From positions 1 to 9,477 of the forward strand of contig CAYGZA010000274.1 in assembly GCA_964354135.1 (NCBI GenBank): a stretch of DNA of 9,477 nt, written 5' to 3'. Source of the DNA: CAYGZA01 sp964354135. GTDB taxonomy: Bacteria; Planctomycetota; Planctomycetia; Pirellulales; Thermoguttaceae. Position 1 is the first letter of the stretch. Every line of letters begins with the position of its first letter. Positions 1-7,110 of this stretch are shown here, in pieces. The notes beneath the pieces are model-generated. The model saw nothing but the letters and a program-made list of their open reading frames with translations, ran no database searches and was not told where the DNA came from. Position numbers and translations under genes: made by a program.

Positions 1-936
1 AAAGACCCCCTCGACGCTGGTGTGCGTGCGGAAGGGCGTCGTCCACTTGACGTATCCCTTGGGCGTCAGCTCCAGCTTGCCCTTGAGAAACGCCGTATTG
101 GGCGTGTGTCCGATGCCCAGGAACACGCCCGATGCCTCCACCTGCAGTTCCGGCTCGCCCGCCGTGCTCGCAAGCCGCACGCCGGTGACGCCGTCCTTAT
201 CGGTGCCCAAGACTTCTTCCAGCGCGCGGTTCCAGAGGATCTTGATCTTGGGGTTCTCCAGCGCCCGCTTCGCCATGACCTTCGAGGCCCGCAGCTCGTG
301 GCGGCGGTGGACCAGGTAGACCGTGGCGGCGAACTTGGCCAGGTAGTCGGCCTCTTCGACCGCGGCGTCGCCGCCGCCGATGACCGCCACCGGCTTGTTG
401 CGGAACCGCGGCAGGGCCCCGTCGCAGATCGCGCAGGCACTCACGCCGCGGTTCTTGTACTTCTCTTCCGACGGCAACCCGAGGTAGTTGGCCCTCGCCC
501 CGGTCGCCACGATTACGGAGAGCGCCTCGTGCGTCGCCCCGTCGGACGCGATGAGCTTCAGCGGGTGGACGGTGAAATCGACGTCCACAATGTCCTCCGT
601 GATGACGCGGGTGCCGAAGTTGACCGCCTGCTGCCGCATCAGCTCCATCAGCTCGGGGCCGCTGATCCCCTCGCCGGCTTGCGGGGGCAGCATCATCCGC
701 CGATCCGGGGCAATGGCGCTGTCCAAATAAGCGGCCAAGTCGCCTGCGGGAAAACCGGGGAAGTTCTCCACTTCCGTGGTCAAGTTCAACTGGCCCAGCG
801 GCAAGGTGCTGGACTGGCGGTTTTCCTCGGTCACGGCCCCTTCAAAGACCAGCGGGCTGAGCGCTGCGCGGGCGGCGTAAATGGCGGCGGTCCAACCGGC
901 GGGCCCGCTCCCGATGATGATCACCTTTTCCGGCAC
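1..936 (-). CDS. trxB: Thioredoxin reductase, 3' end cut by window edge
   Basis: This is an FAD- and NADPH-dependent thioredoxin reductase that keeps cytoplasmic thioredoxin reduced. The visible 312 residues begin with the FAD-binding GSGPAG loop (residues 9-14). They contain the redox pair CAIC (Cys168 and Cys171, followed by DGA), the second nucleotide-binding motif GGGDAAVEEA (187-196) and HRRHELRA (210-217), typical of NADPH-binding members. Residues 280-312 approach the conserved C-terminal GVFAAGDV region, so roughly 45 residues should be missing beyond base 1. I place the start at GTG 934-936, because GAGGAG lies about 8 nt upstream and the FAD motif follows at once. Compared with E. 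coli TrxB there is extra sequence around residues 35-50 and 67-90, which I believe occurs in planctomycete homologues (from memory, not checked). It is transcribed away from cstA, with a strong promoter candidate at 1011-1038. Function is confident; the exact electron partner is not shown. Confidence 0.93.
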   Translation of the reverse strand, partial: MPEKVIIIGSGPAGWTAAIYAARAALSPLVFEGAVTEENRQSSTLPLGQLNLTTEVENFPGFPAGDLAAYLDSAIAPDRRMMLPPQAGEGISGPELMELMRQQAVNFGTRVITEDIVDVDFTVHPLKLIASDGATHEALSVIVATGARANYLGLPSEEKYKNRGVSACAICDGALPRFRNKPVAVIGGGDAAVEEADYLAKFAATVYLVHRRHELRASKVMAKRALENPKIKILWNRALEEVLGTDKDGVTGVRLASTAGEPELQVEASGVFLGIGHTPNTAFLKGKLELTPKGYVKWTTPFRTHTSVEGVF

Positions 937-953
937 GGCGAAGTCTCCTCGTG

Positions 954-984
<31 letters not shown>

Positions 985-1010
985 GGGGTGGTAGTCAGAA
1001 AACGGTAGAC

Positions 1011-1038
1011 ATTATAGGACCTTGAGCGGGAGCGTCTA
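1011..1038 (-). promoter_or_regulatory. Sigma-70-like promoter for trxB
   Basis: Read on the minus strand, a perfect TATAAT (1016-1011) lies 16 bp downstream of TAGACG (1038-1033), which matches TTGACA at four of six positions. Transcription would start near 1004 and give a leader of about 68 nt before the GTG start. It is the best promoter match seen in the window, but it rests on sequence alone. Confidence 0.6.
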
Positions 1039-1064
1039 CGGCGGACGTTGCCGGGATCCTCGCG

Positions 1065-1092
1065 CCTCATCCTTCATCCCTCATCCTTCATC
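1065..1092. repeat. Perfect tandem repeat of a 14-bp unit
   Basis: CCTCATCCTTCATC is present twice without a gap (1065-1078 and 1079-1092), followed by CCC. Each unit is itself built of two related TCATCC/TTCATC blocks. It lies in the intergenic region between the divergent trxB and cstA genes, just upstream of both promoter candidates. Confidence 0.88.
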
Positions 1093-1121
1093 CCCGCCAC
1101 TCGCCCCTCCTCGCATTGAGG

Positions 1122-1150
1122 TTGCCGCCAAATGACTCACACAATATGAT
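1122..1150 (+). promoter_or_regulatory. Sigma-70-like promoter candidate for cstA
   Basis: TTGCCG (1122-1127, four of six matches to TTGACA) is separated by 17 bp from TATGAT (1145-1150, five of six matches to TATAAT). Transcription would start near 1157, leaving about 34 nt before the GTG start at 1191. Spacing and position are ideal, but no operator or activator site could be recognised. Confidence 0.5.
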
Positions 1151-1190
1151 GAGATAGGCAGTGCCGCGGCTGGCAGGAGGAGACTCGACC

Positions 1191-3101
1191 GTGAATTCCA
1201 TCTGGCTGGTGATTACCGCACTTGCCGCTTTTGCCGTATCGTACCGGCTTTACGGGGCGTTTCTGGCGGCCAAGGTGGCCGTGATCGACGACCGCCGCAT
1301 TACCCCCGCCCACCGCCTCCGCGACGGCGTGGACTATCACCCGACCAAGCGTCTGGTCCTCTTCGGGCACCATTTTGCCGCGATTGCCGGCCCCGGGCCG
1401 CTGATCGGACCGGTGCTTGCGTCGCAGTGGGGCTACTGTCCGGGGTTCGTGTGGATCGTGATCGGCGCGTGCCTGGCGGGCGGTGTCCACGATTTTGTGA
1501 CCCTTGTGGCCTCGGTGCGGCAAGACGGCCTGAGCCTGCCCAAGCTCGCCCGGAACAATCTCGGCGCCGTTTCGGGCGTCACCACGGCCATTGCGACGCT
1601 CTTCATCGTGGTCGCCGTGCTCTCGAGCGTGGCGATGGTTGTGGTCAACGCCCTGAGCGAAAGCTCCTGGGGGATGTTCACGATCATCGTCACGATCCCG
1701 GCAGCGCTCTTGACCGGCTTCTGGATGTACAAGTTCCGCCCCGGCCGCGTGGGCGAAGCCTCGGTGATCGGCGTGACGATCGTGATGCTGGGCGTGATTC
1801 TGGGCAAGCCCTTTGCCGACTCGATCTTCGGCGACTACCTGAAGTTCGACAAGGACACCCTGAAGCTTATCCTGCCCACCTACGCTGCCATCGCCTCGAT
1901 CCTGCCCGTGTGGGTGCTCATGTGCCCGCGGGACTATCTCAGCTCCTACATGAAGATCGGCGTGGTGGTCCTGTTGGCCGTGGGAATCATCTACGTCCAG
2001 CCGGATCTGAAGATGCCGGCGACGACGCCCTTCTTGAGCGGCGGCCCGGTGGTTCACGGGTCGGTGTGGCCGTTCGTGTGCATCGTGATCATGTGCGGGG
2101 CCCTGTCCGGTTTCCACGCCCTGATCGCCTCGGGCACCACGCCGAAGATGATCAACAAGGAGTCCGACATCCGCCCGATCGGCTACGGGGCGATGATCCT
2201 GGAGGGCTTTGTGGCCCTGATGGCCTTGATTGCCGCCTGCGCGCTGGAGCCGGGCGATTACTTCGCCATCAACGTAATGCAGGACACCGAGTCCCAGAAG
2301 GCGAAGTATGCCCAGGTCGTTCGGGAAACGCAGGCCAAGTACGATTGGAACCTCTCCCAGAAGGACTTGCCCAAGCTGGAAAAGGAGGTCAGGGAGGAGT
2401 CGCTCGTCGGCCGAACCGGCGGGGCCGTGACCCTGGCGGTCGGCATGGCCCAAGTCTTCTCCAACCTGCCCTTCATGGAGGAGCTCACCGCCTATTGGTA
2501 CCACTTCGTCATCATGTTCGAGGCCCTCTTCATCCTCACCCTGCTGGAGACCGGCACCCGCGTGGCCCGATTCGTCTTCCAGGAGACCCTGGCCCAGATT
2601 CGCCCCGAGTTCACCATCGGCCACAAGCCCAAGTGGGGCCTCAACGCCCTGATGAGCGTGCTGGTCTGCGGCCTGTGGGGCGGGCTCTTGTACATCGGCA
2701 ATCTCGACGTGCTCTGGCGCATGCTGGGCATTGCCAACCAGCTCCTGGCGACGATCGCCCTGGTCGTCGGCACCACGTATCTTCTCAAGCACACCGCCAA
2801 GCGGACGTACGCCCTGTGTACGGGCATTCCGCTGGTCTTCGCCGTCGCCACGGTCTTTACGGCCGGCGTGCTGAGCATCCGCATGTGGTGGAACGGGGCG
2901 GCGACGTTGGCCGGCTCCGAGGCCTTCATGGCGCGGCTTGCCTCGCTCCTGGCGGGGATCATGCTCGCGCTCACCGCGATCATCCTTGTCGACGCCGTGC
3001 GCAAGTGGTACGGCATTCTCTCCGCCGAGCCGGAGGCGGTCGAATTGCCCAGCCCCGCAGCAACTCCCCCCTCCCGTCTGCGGGAGAGGGGCGGGGGGTG
3101 A
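1191..3101 (+). CDS. cstA: CstA-family carbon starvation transporter (peptide/pyruvate)
   Basis: This is a polytopic inner-membrane transporter of the CstA family. Family members import peptides, and pyruvate in the case of E. coli CstA and BtsT. The 636-residue product carries the family hallmark HHFAAIAGPGPLIGPV (60-75), a GGVHDF segment (97-102), and later the conserved loop GRTGGAVTLAVGMA followed by YWYHFVIMFEALFILT and GTRVARF. It is shorter than E. coli CstA (about 700 residues), mainly at the C terminus. I choose GTG 1191 because AGGAGGAG (1175-1182) lies 8 nt upstream; an in-frame GTG at 1161 would add ten residues that include this ribosome-binding site. The final residues (SPAATPPSRLRERGGG) are encoded by an intergenic-type palindromic repeat that also supplies the TGA stop, so the tail is probably not conserved. 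A promoter candidate lies at 1122-1150. The substrate in this organism is not shown by sequence. Confidence 0.95.
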   Translation: MNSIWLVITALAAFAVSYRLYGAFLAAKVAVIDDRRITPAHRLRDGVDYHPTKRLVLFGHHFAAIAGPGPLIGPVLASQWGYCPGFVWIVIGACLAGGVHDFVTLVASVRQDGLSLPKLARNNLGAVSGVTTAIATLFIVVAVLSSVAMVVVNALSESSWGMFTIIVTIPAALLTGFWMYKFRPGRVGEASVIGVTIVMLGVILGKPFADSIFGDYLKFDKDTLKLILPTYAAIASILPVWVLMCPRDYLSSYMKIGVVVLLAVGIIYVQPDLKMPATTPFLSGGPVVHGSVWPFVCIVIMCGALSGFHALIASGTTPKMINKESDIRPIGYGAMILEGFVALMALIAACALEPGDYFAINVMQDTESQKAKYAQVVRETQAKYDWNLSQKDLPKLEKEVREESLVGRTGGAVTLAVGMAQVFSNLPFMEELTAYWYHFVIMFEALFILTLLETGTRVARFVFQETLAQIRPEFTIGHKPKWGLNALMSVLVCGLWGGLLYIGNLDVLWRMLGIANQLLATIALVVGTTYLLKHTAKRTYALCTGIPLVFAVATVFTAGVLSIRMWWNGAATLAGSEAFMARLASLLAGIMLALTAIILVDAVRKWYGILSAEPEAVELPSPAATPPSRLRERGGG

Positions 3102-3106
3102 GGGCA
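3067..3106 (+). repeat. REP-like palindromic repeat overlapping the cstA 3' end
   Basis: CCCC+CTCCCG (3067-3076) pairs with CGGGAG+GGGG (3081-3091) around a TCTG loop, with A3087 bulged. A G-rich tail containing GGTGAGGG follows. The TGA in that tail (3099-3101) is the cstA stop. The same hairpin core and the same order of parts recur at 9393-9420. The stem could also slow or end transcription, but no T-run follows it. Confidence 0.7.
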
Positions 3107-3129
3107 GTGAAATCGCCCCCGCCACGCCG

Positions 3130-3157
3130 TTGACACCGCCGTGCCGCTGGCGACAAT
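3130..3157 (+). promoter_or_regulatory. Weak promoter candidate for the 3226 oxidoreductase
   Basis: A perfect TTGACA (3130-3135) is followed after 16 bp by GACAAT (3152-3157, four of six matches to TATAAT). Transcription would begin near 3164, about 62 nt before the ATG. This start would remove the outermost bases of the hairpin at 3157-3204, so the two calls partly compete. The gene may instead be read through from cstA, 124 bp upstream. Confidence 0.3.
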
Positions 3158-3204
3158 GGAAGGCAAGCGAGCCCGAACTGTCATCCCGGCACTCGTGCCT
3201 TCCA
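3157..3204 (+). promoter_or_regulatory. Bulged leader hairpin ahead of the 3226 gene
   Basis: TGGAAGGCA (3157-3165) pairs with TGCCTTCCA (3196-3204). After a 2-nt AG bulge, CGAG (3168-3171) pairs with CTCG (3192-3195), giving a 13-bp interrupted stem with a loop of about 20 nt. It ends 8 nt before the ribosome-binding site AGGAG (3213-3217). It may be an attenuator-like leader structure, a processing site or an intergenic repeat. No known riboswitch pattern was recognised. Confidence 0.45.
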
Positions 3205-3225
3205 AATCGACAAGGAGCGAACACC

Positions 3226-4632
3226 ATGGCTTTTCCTAAGTGGACACGACGCGAGCTACTCAAGGCGGGCGGCGCAGCCCTCGCGCTGCCGCATCTGATC
3301 CCCTCCGGCGCTCTGGGGTTCAACGGCCAGCCCGGGGCCAACGAGACGGTCGACGTGGCGATCATCGGCCTGGGCGGCCGCGCCCGCGACATCGCCGGCA
3401 CCTGCCGCGTGACCGACGGGATCCGCATCGTCGCCGTCTGCGACGCCTTCTTCCCCCGCTGCGACGCCTTCGTCAAGGACTTTGCCGAGAAGGCCGGCTG
3501 GGACGCCGCCCGAAAGTGGGCCACCTACGACGATTTCCGCCGGATGTTCGACAAGGAGAAGCTTACCGGCGTGATGGTCGAGACCACAACCCACGCCCGC
3601 GCCTGGGTCGCCCTCCACGCCATGCAGGCCGGCAAGGACGCCTACATCGAGAAGCCGATGAGCCTCACCATCGCCGAGGGCCGGACCATGGTCGACGCGG
3701 CCCGCAAGTACAAGCGGGTCACCCAGGTCGGGACCCAGCAGCGGTCCATGCCGATCAACAACTGGGCGAGCGACCTGGTAAAAAGCGGCGCGATCGGCAA
3801 GGTGCATACGGTGCTGGCGCACAATTTCTGTAGCCCGGACCGCTGGACCCCGCAGCCGGCCCAGCCGATGCCCGGCGGCGGGCGCGGCGATTGGTGGGAC
3901 GCCTGGACCAACCAGACCGAGTTCCGCCCCTATCACCCCCAGCTCCACTACGGCTGGGCCCGCTGGTGGGACTACGACGGCGGCGGCCAGTGCTTCGGCG
4001 TCACCGGCTGGGGCACCCACGCCTACGACCAGGTCAACCGCGGCCTGGGGACCGACGCGACCGGCCCGATCGAGGTGCTCCTGGAAGAGCCGGTCAAGGT
4101 GATGGGCACCGGCCGCGTCGTCAAGTCCACCGTCGGCGACGCCGCCGCCAGCGACGCCATGTACCACAACATGGCCCGCGAGATCGTCGGCCCGCGGGCC
4201 AAGGTCAGCCTGAAGTTCGCCGGCGGCACGGTGCTCAAGTGCCATCTGGACAACGAAGGGCCGGTGCTCGGGGCGATCTTCATCGGCGACAAGGGGAAGA
4301 TCGACATCAACCGCAACCGCGTGCTCAGCAATCCCAAGGAGATCGTCCGGTCGCCGGACAACCCCGGCCCCAATAAGAAGGACAAGAACGAGAACCAGGA
4401 CCACGTCGCCAACTGGATCGAGTGTATCAAGACCCGCAAGCCGTGTACGGCCGACATCGAGTTCGGCCATCGCTCCACGGCGCTCTGCTACCTGATCAAC
4501 ATCGTCCGCGAGGTGGGCCGCGTGGGCGAGACACTCAAGTGGGACCCCGTCGCCGAGCGGTTCACCAACTGCGACGAGGCCAACAAGCTCCTCGACCGCC
4601 CCCGCCGCAAAGGCTACGAACTGCCAACCTGA
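3226..4632 (+). CDS. Tat-exported Gfo/Idh/MocA-family oxidoreductase
   Basis: This 468-residue protein belongs to the Gfo/Idh/MocA family of NAD(P)-dependent sugar or polyol dehydrogenases. It starts with a twin-arginine signal (TRRELLKAG, residues 7-15, then a hydrophobic ALALPHLIPSGALG stretch), so it is probably exported folded with its cofactor. The Rossmann fold is marked by VAIIGLGGRA (44-53) and VCDAF (71-75). The family EKP motif with the catalytic lysine is at 142-144 (IEKP). In the second active-site motif the residues are GVTGWGTHAYD: the histidine (His265) is present, but the position usually held by Asp is Gly261. The C-terminal FGHRSTALCYL and LLDRPRRKGYEL segments resemble the abundant planctomycete paralogues. 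The ATG start is supported by AGGAG 8 nt upstream and by the signal peptide. It is 124 bp downstream of cstA on the same strand and converges with the gene at 4664. Its substrate cannot be named from sequence; a GH109-like NAD-dependent glycosidase is an alternative. Confidence 0.9.
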   Translation: MAFPKWTRRELLKAGGAALALPHLIPSGALGFNGQPGANETVDVAIIGLGGRARDIAGTCRVTDGIRIVAVCDAFFPRCDAFVKDFAEKAGWDAARKWATYDDFRRMFDKEKLTGVMVETTTHARAWVALHAMQAGKDAYIEKPMSLTIAEGRTMVDAARKYKRVTQVGTQQRSMPINNWASDLVKSGAIGKVHTVLAHNFCSPDRWTPQPAQPMPGGGRGDWWDAWTNQTEFRPYHPQLHYGWARWWDYDGGGQCFGVTGWGTHAYDQVNRGLGTDATGPIEVLLEEPVKVMGTGRVVKSTVGDAAASDAMYHNMAREIVGPRAKVSLKFAGGTVLKCHLDNEGPVLGAIFIGDKGKIDINRNRVLSNPKEIVRSPDNPGPNKKDKNENQDHVANWIECIKTRKPCTADIEFGHRSTALCYLINIVREVGRVGETLKWDPVAERFTNCDEANKLLDRPRRKGYELPT

Positions 4633-4633
4633 C

Positions 4634-4680
4634 CTGGCCCGGCCTCTCCGAGACCGGAATCCGCTAGCGTCCCGGGCCGG
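4634..4680. terminator. Possible bidirectional hairpin between convergent genes
   Basis: CTGGCCCGG (4634-4642) can pair with CCGGGCCGG (4672-4680), nine pairs with one T-G wobble, enclosing 29 nt. It begins just after the stop of the plus-strand gene (4630-4632) and spans the stop of the minus-strand gene (4664-4666). Its position suits a shared transcription stop, but neither side has a T-run and the loop is long. Confidence 0.25.
4638..4663 (+). repeat. Short dispersed repeat, copy 1
   Basis: These 26 bases match 7494-7519 at 21 of 26 positions, with TCCGAGACCGG shared exactly. Both copies lie between genes, which suggests a small dispersed intergenic repeat. With only two copies in view the family is tentative. 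Confidence 0.4.
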
Positions 4681-5785
4681 TGACCACCTTCGTCCAATCT
4701 CCGTCTACCCAGAGGCCGACACGCCAGCCCGCAGGAGAGCGGCAAAGGACGTTGATGTTGCCTTTGCGCGTCTGCGATTGGCCGTCCACCGTCTCGTGGA
4801 GGTCGGTCAACACAACGGCCAGCGGCCCTCCGACCTTGAGGCGGAGAACCTCCCGGCGGTGCTCCCGATAGTCCCGGTCCCGGATCATCTGCGACACTGC
4901 CTTGACGCAGGCATCACGGTCAACGGTCAACACGGTGCCAGGCTGCTGCGAATCGGGAGCGATGCCCAGGAACACGTCGTGATGGAGACCCGCGACCAAG
5001 CCCGCTTCCTTCTTGGAAAACACCTCGTTCAGTTTGTCGAAGAACGCTTGAATGGCACCGTGATCGGGATTCTTCGCGTCGAAACGATCGGCTTCGGTCA
5101 ACTGCCAGTCTCCCAAGACGCTCGCCACTCGTCGCCACTCCCCATTGCGGCGAACCGCGACCTCCAGGCCTTGACCGGGAGGGCTCCATGCACCGCCGGA
5201 GAAGACGCGGGCAAAGGCAGTCCAGCGGATCACGGCAATCGAACCGTTGATTTCGATGATCGGCGGCTCCGAGCCCGGCTCAATTCGCTCGAGCTGTTTC
5301 CAAACTTCAACGGTTTGGCGCTGGAGTTGTTCCCAGGAGACGACTTCGGCCTGGGAACCCCCTGCGCCGGCGCCGTAATGCGTGTAGCACTCGGGCCAGA
5401 CCAGCGTCGCGAGATCTTCCGCCTTGCGATTGGACCAGCTCGTGCGGACTCGTTCGCACAGTTTCTCGACCGCCGCTTCATCGGCAGTCTCCGGAGCCTT
5501 CTTGGACGAGTCGGGGTCAGCAGAGGCATGTTTCGCCGGCTCCTGGTCTCCCGACTTGCTCCGGGCGGTGCAGCCGGCGGTGGCCGACCACAGCACCGCA
5601 ATTCCGGCCAGCAGGCCGACGACGGCCAAGCCCACGCGAGCGCTTTTCGCTCCCGGCACAGGGCCGGGGGCAGCTTGCGAGACGGCCGATGGCTTGCCGC
5701 GCGCCGGACCGGTGGCCGGTTGTTCGACAAGGGCACTCTGGGTTTCGGACCGCGCCCGGCAATGGGCGGACATGGCACGGATCAT
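4664..5785 (-). CDS. Membrane-anchored protein with two NTF2/SnoaL-like domains
   Basis: No family name can be given with certainty. The 373-residue product has a hydrophilic N-terminal arm of about 48 residues, one hydrophobic segment (about 49-69, VGLAVVGLLAGIAVLWSATAG) and then a large soluble part, probably outside the inner membrane. The soluble part looks like two related domains (about 105-227 and 243-364). Each opens with a helix of the type AVEKLCERVRTSWSNRKAEDL / AIQAFFDKLNEVFSKKEAGL and ends with a strand pair closing on GEWRRVASVLGDW / AGWRVGLWVDGDW. That layout suits NTF2/SnoaL (DUF4440-like) folds, which often bind small ligands. Cys72 follows TAG, but the sequence lacks the Leu of a normal lipobox, so a lipoprotein is less likely. 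The ATG has AAGGAG 8 nt upstream. It lies 80 bp downstream of the membrane-protein gene 5866-7110 on the same strand, suggesting co-transcription. Confidence 0.75.
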   Translation of the reverse strand: MIRAMSAHCRARSETQSALVEQPATGPARGKPSAVSQAAPGPVPGAKSARVGLAVVGLLAGIAVLWSATAGCTARSKSGDQEPAKHASADPDSSKKAPETADEAAVEKLCERVRTSWSNRKAEDLATLVWPECYTHYGAGAGGSQAEVVSWEQLQRQTVEVWKQLERIEPGSEPPIIEINGSIAVIRWTAFARVFSGGAWSPPGQGLEVAVRRNGEWRRVASVLGDWQLTEADRFDAKNPDHGAIQAFFDKLNEVFSKKEAGLVAGLHHDVFLGIAPDSQQPGTVLTVDRDACVKAVSQMIRDRDYREHRREVLRLKVGGPLAVVLTDLHETVDGQSQTRKGNINVLCRSPAGWRVGLWVDGDWTKVVTGPGR

Positions 5786-5835
5786 TGTCTTCTCTCCTTG
5801 TGGTAGCGGTTCCAGGTCTCATCTATGTCGGATGA

Positions 5836-5874
5836 CCGGCGGGAATTGCCGGGGAAAGGGCCGGCTCACGGCCC
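5836..5874 (-). other. Two small hairpins between the minus-strand gene pair
   Basis: CCGGC/GCCGG (5836-5840 with 5848-5852) and GGGCCG/CGGCCC (5858-5863 with 5869-5874) form two adjacent short stems. The second includes the stop codon of the upstream gene (5866-5868). On the minus strand it is followed only by TTTCC, so a weak terminator or an RNA-stabilising intercistronic structure are both possible. Confidence 0.3.
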
Positions 5875-7110
5875 GGCGCGGCCCACGTGGTGACTCCGTG
5901 CAGGACCGATGATCAAATCGACCACGCCCGCGATGCCGACCAAGAGGTACCCGCCGTACAGAACCAGGAGCTTGGTCTGATTCACTGCGAAAGGAATACC
6001 TGTTTGCCCGAGAGCTCGCGCCTTGAACTCCATCGTCTGCAGGACGAGGATCAGCGCTGCTAGTACCAGCGCGCCGAGAACCACAAAGGCACCGCTCAAC
6101 TGGGCCATGCCGGCCGGGGCCCCGCCCGATGTCCTCGGGACGTTGCACAGGGCAAGAATGATCGCAATTGCGAAGAGCACCAACATGATCAGGCCGGCTA
6201 TCATAAGGCCCTGCAATTCGCCGGGCGCTGCCGAGAAGGCGCCGGAGAAGAAGTCCTCTGTGAAGAATCGGTAGACGGATTGGCCCTCGAACGCGCCAAT
6301 CAACTTGCCGGGCACGAGCAGCGCTGCCACGAAGAGCCCCGCTGCCACCAGGCCGACCCAGTAAAGCACCCCCCATCGCGGTCGATAGAATCTCGCCCGG
6401 CTGGATATCACGAAGAACACGGTGGCCACCACGAGAAGGCTCGCCACGGACCGGACCGATTCCCTGTGCCCCGGCCGCGCAGCGTCCACAACGAACGGAA
6501 GCGCCGCCAACACAAGAAGGGCAACACCCCGCCCCCGATGCTCCCAGGCCGATCCGAGCACCGTTACGATCACTCCTGCAATCAACGGGTACAGCAACTC
6601 GATTCGGGTCAAGAGCGGCATATCGCCGCTCGCGAAGCCCCGGAGACTCATAAAGTCGAATTGGATGTCCCGCCCGATTGCCACGGCCATAGGCAGAATG
6701 AACGCAAGAAACAAGAGAAACCCCAACATCACCAGGTGACCGGTGCGGCGGGCCGATTCCCGATCGGCGGCCGCTTGGGCCTCCGGGAAGCCGGACATCC
6801 GACTTGGAGGAGCGGTCGGAGCGAAGACCACGGGCACCGCACCCGCCGGTCCCGCGGATACAGAGCTTCCCGCAGTCCACGCCGGCGGACCGGAAACAGG
6901 CAAGATCGGCACGGGCGGAACCGGCACCGGCCCCGCCGGAACCACATCCGTCGGCCTGAGTTCCAGCGGCGTCACGTCCACCGGTGTCATACCCGGCGTC
7001 GGAATCTGAGTCTCCGCGCCGCACTCGTTGCACTTGGCGTTTTTGCCCGCCCAATCATCGGGCACCGTGTGAACCTTCCCGCATCCACGACATTGAACCG
7101 AAATCGCCAT
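5866..7110 (-). CDS. Zinc-ribbon polytopic membrane protein, function unknown
   Basis: The 414-residue product begins with a zinc ribbon, with Cys7, Cys10, Cys27 and Cys30 in the pattern CxxC-16-CxxC (CRGC ... KCNEC). This is the short N-terminal finger common on planctomycete membrane and regulatory proteins, similar to MJ0042-type fingers. Residues 38-105 form a low-complexity linker rich in Pro, Val and Ala. After that come about eight hydrophobic segments (near 124-145, 169-187, 194-209, 221-237, 246-267, 301-322, 337-358 and 379-401). The finger and linker are probably cytoplasmic; no enzymatic motif was found. The ATG at 7108-7110 follows AGGAGGAGGA by about 7 nt, and the zinc ribbon starts immediately, so the start is firm. 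It is probably the first gene of a two-gene unit with the NTF2-like protein downstream. It could be a sensor, a transporter-like protein or a structural membrane protein; I do not recognise it. Confidence 0.78.
   Translation of the reverse strand: MAISVQCRGCGKVHTVPDDWAGKNAKCNECGAETQIPTPGMTPVDVTPLELRPTDVVPAGPVPVPPVPILPVSGPPAWTAGSSVSAGPAGAVPVVFAPTAPPSRMSGFPEAQAAADRESARRTGHLVMLGFLLFLAFILPMAVAIGRDIQFDFMSLRGFASGDMPLLTRIELLYPLIAGVIVTVLGSAWEHRGRGVALLVLAALPFVVDAARPGHRESVRSVASLLVVATVFFVISSRARFYRPRWGVLYWVGLVAAGLFVAALLVPGKLIGAFEGQSVYRFFTEDFFSGAFSAAPGELQGLMIAGLIMLVLFAIAIILALCNVPRTSGGAPAGMAQLSGAFVVLGALVLAALILVLQTMEFKARALGQTGIPFAVNQTKLLVLYGGYLLVGIAGVVDLIIGPARSHHVGRAGP

Noticed and set aside
2938..3225. Upstream extension of the first oxidoreductase to 2938
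   Set aside because: The extension overlaps cstA and a repeat and would bury the Tat signal. ATG 3226 has a proper ribosome-binding site and puts the twin arginines at residues 8-9.
1137..3524. Very long minus-strand open frame across cstA
   Set aside because: It is antisense to CstA and the start of the next gene. Its translation is rich in His, Arg, Gly and Asp without domains, typical of the opposite strand of a high-GC gene.
5786..5865. Separate promoter for the NTF2-like gene in the 80-bp spacer
   Set aside because: No acceptable pair of -35 and -10 boxes was found on the minus strand. Co-transcription with the upstream gene is simpler.
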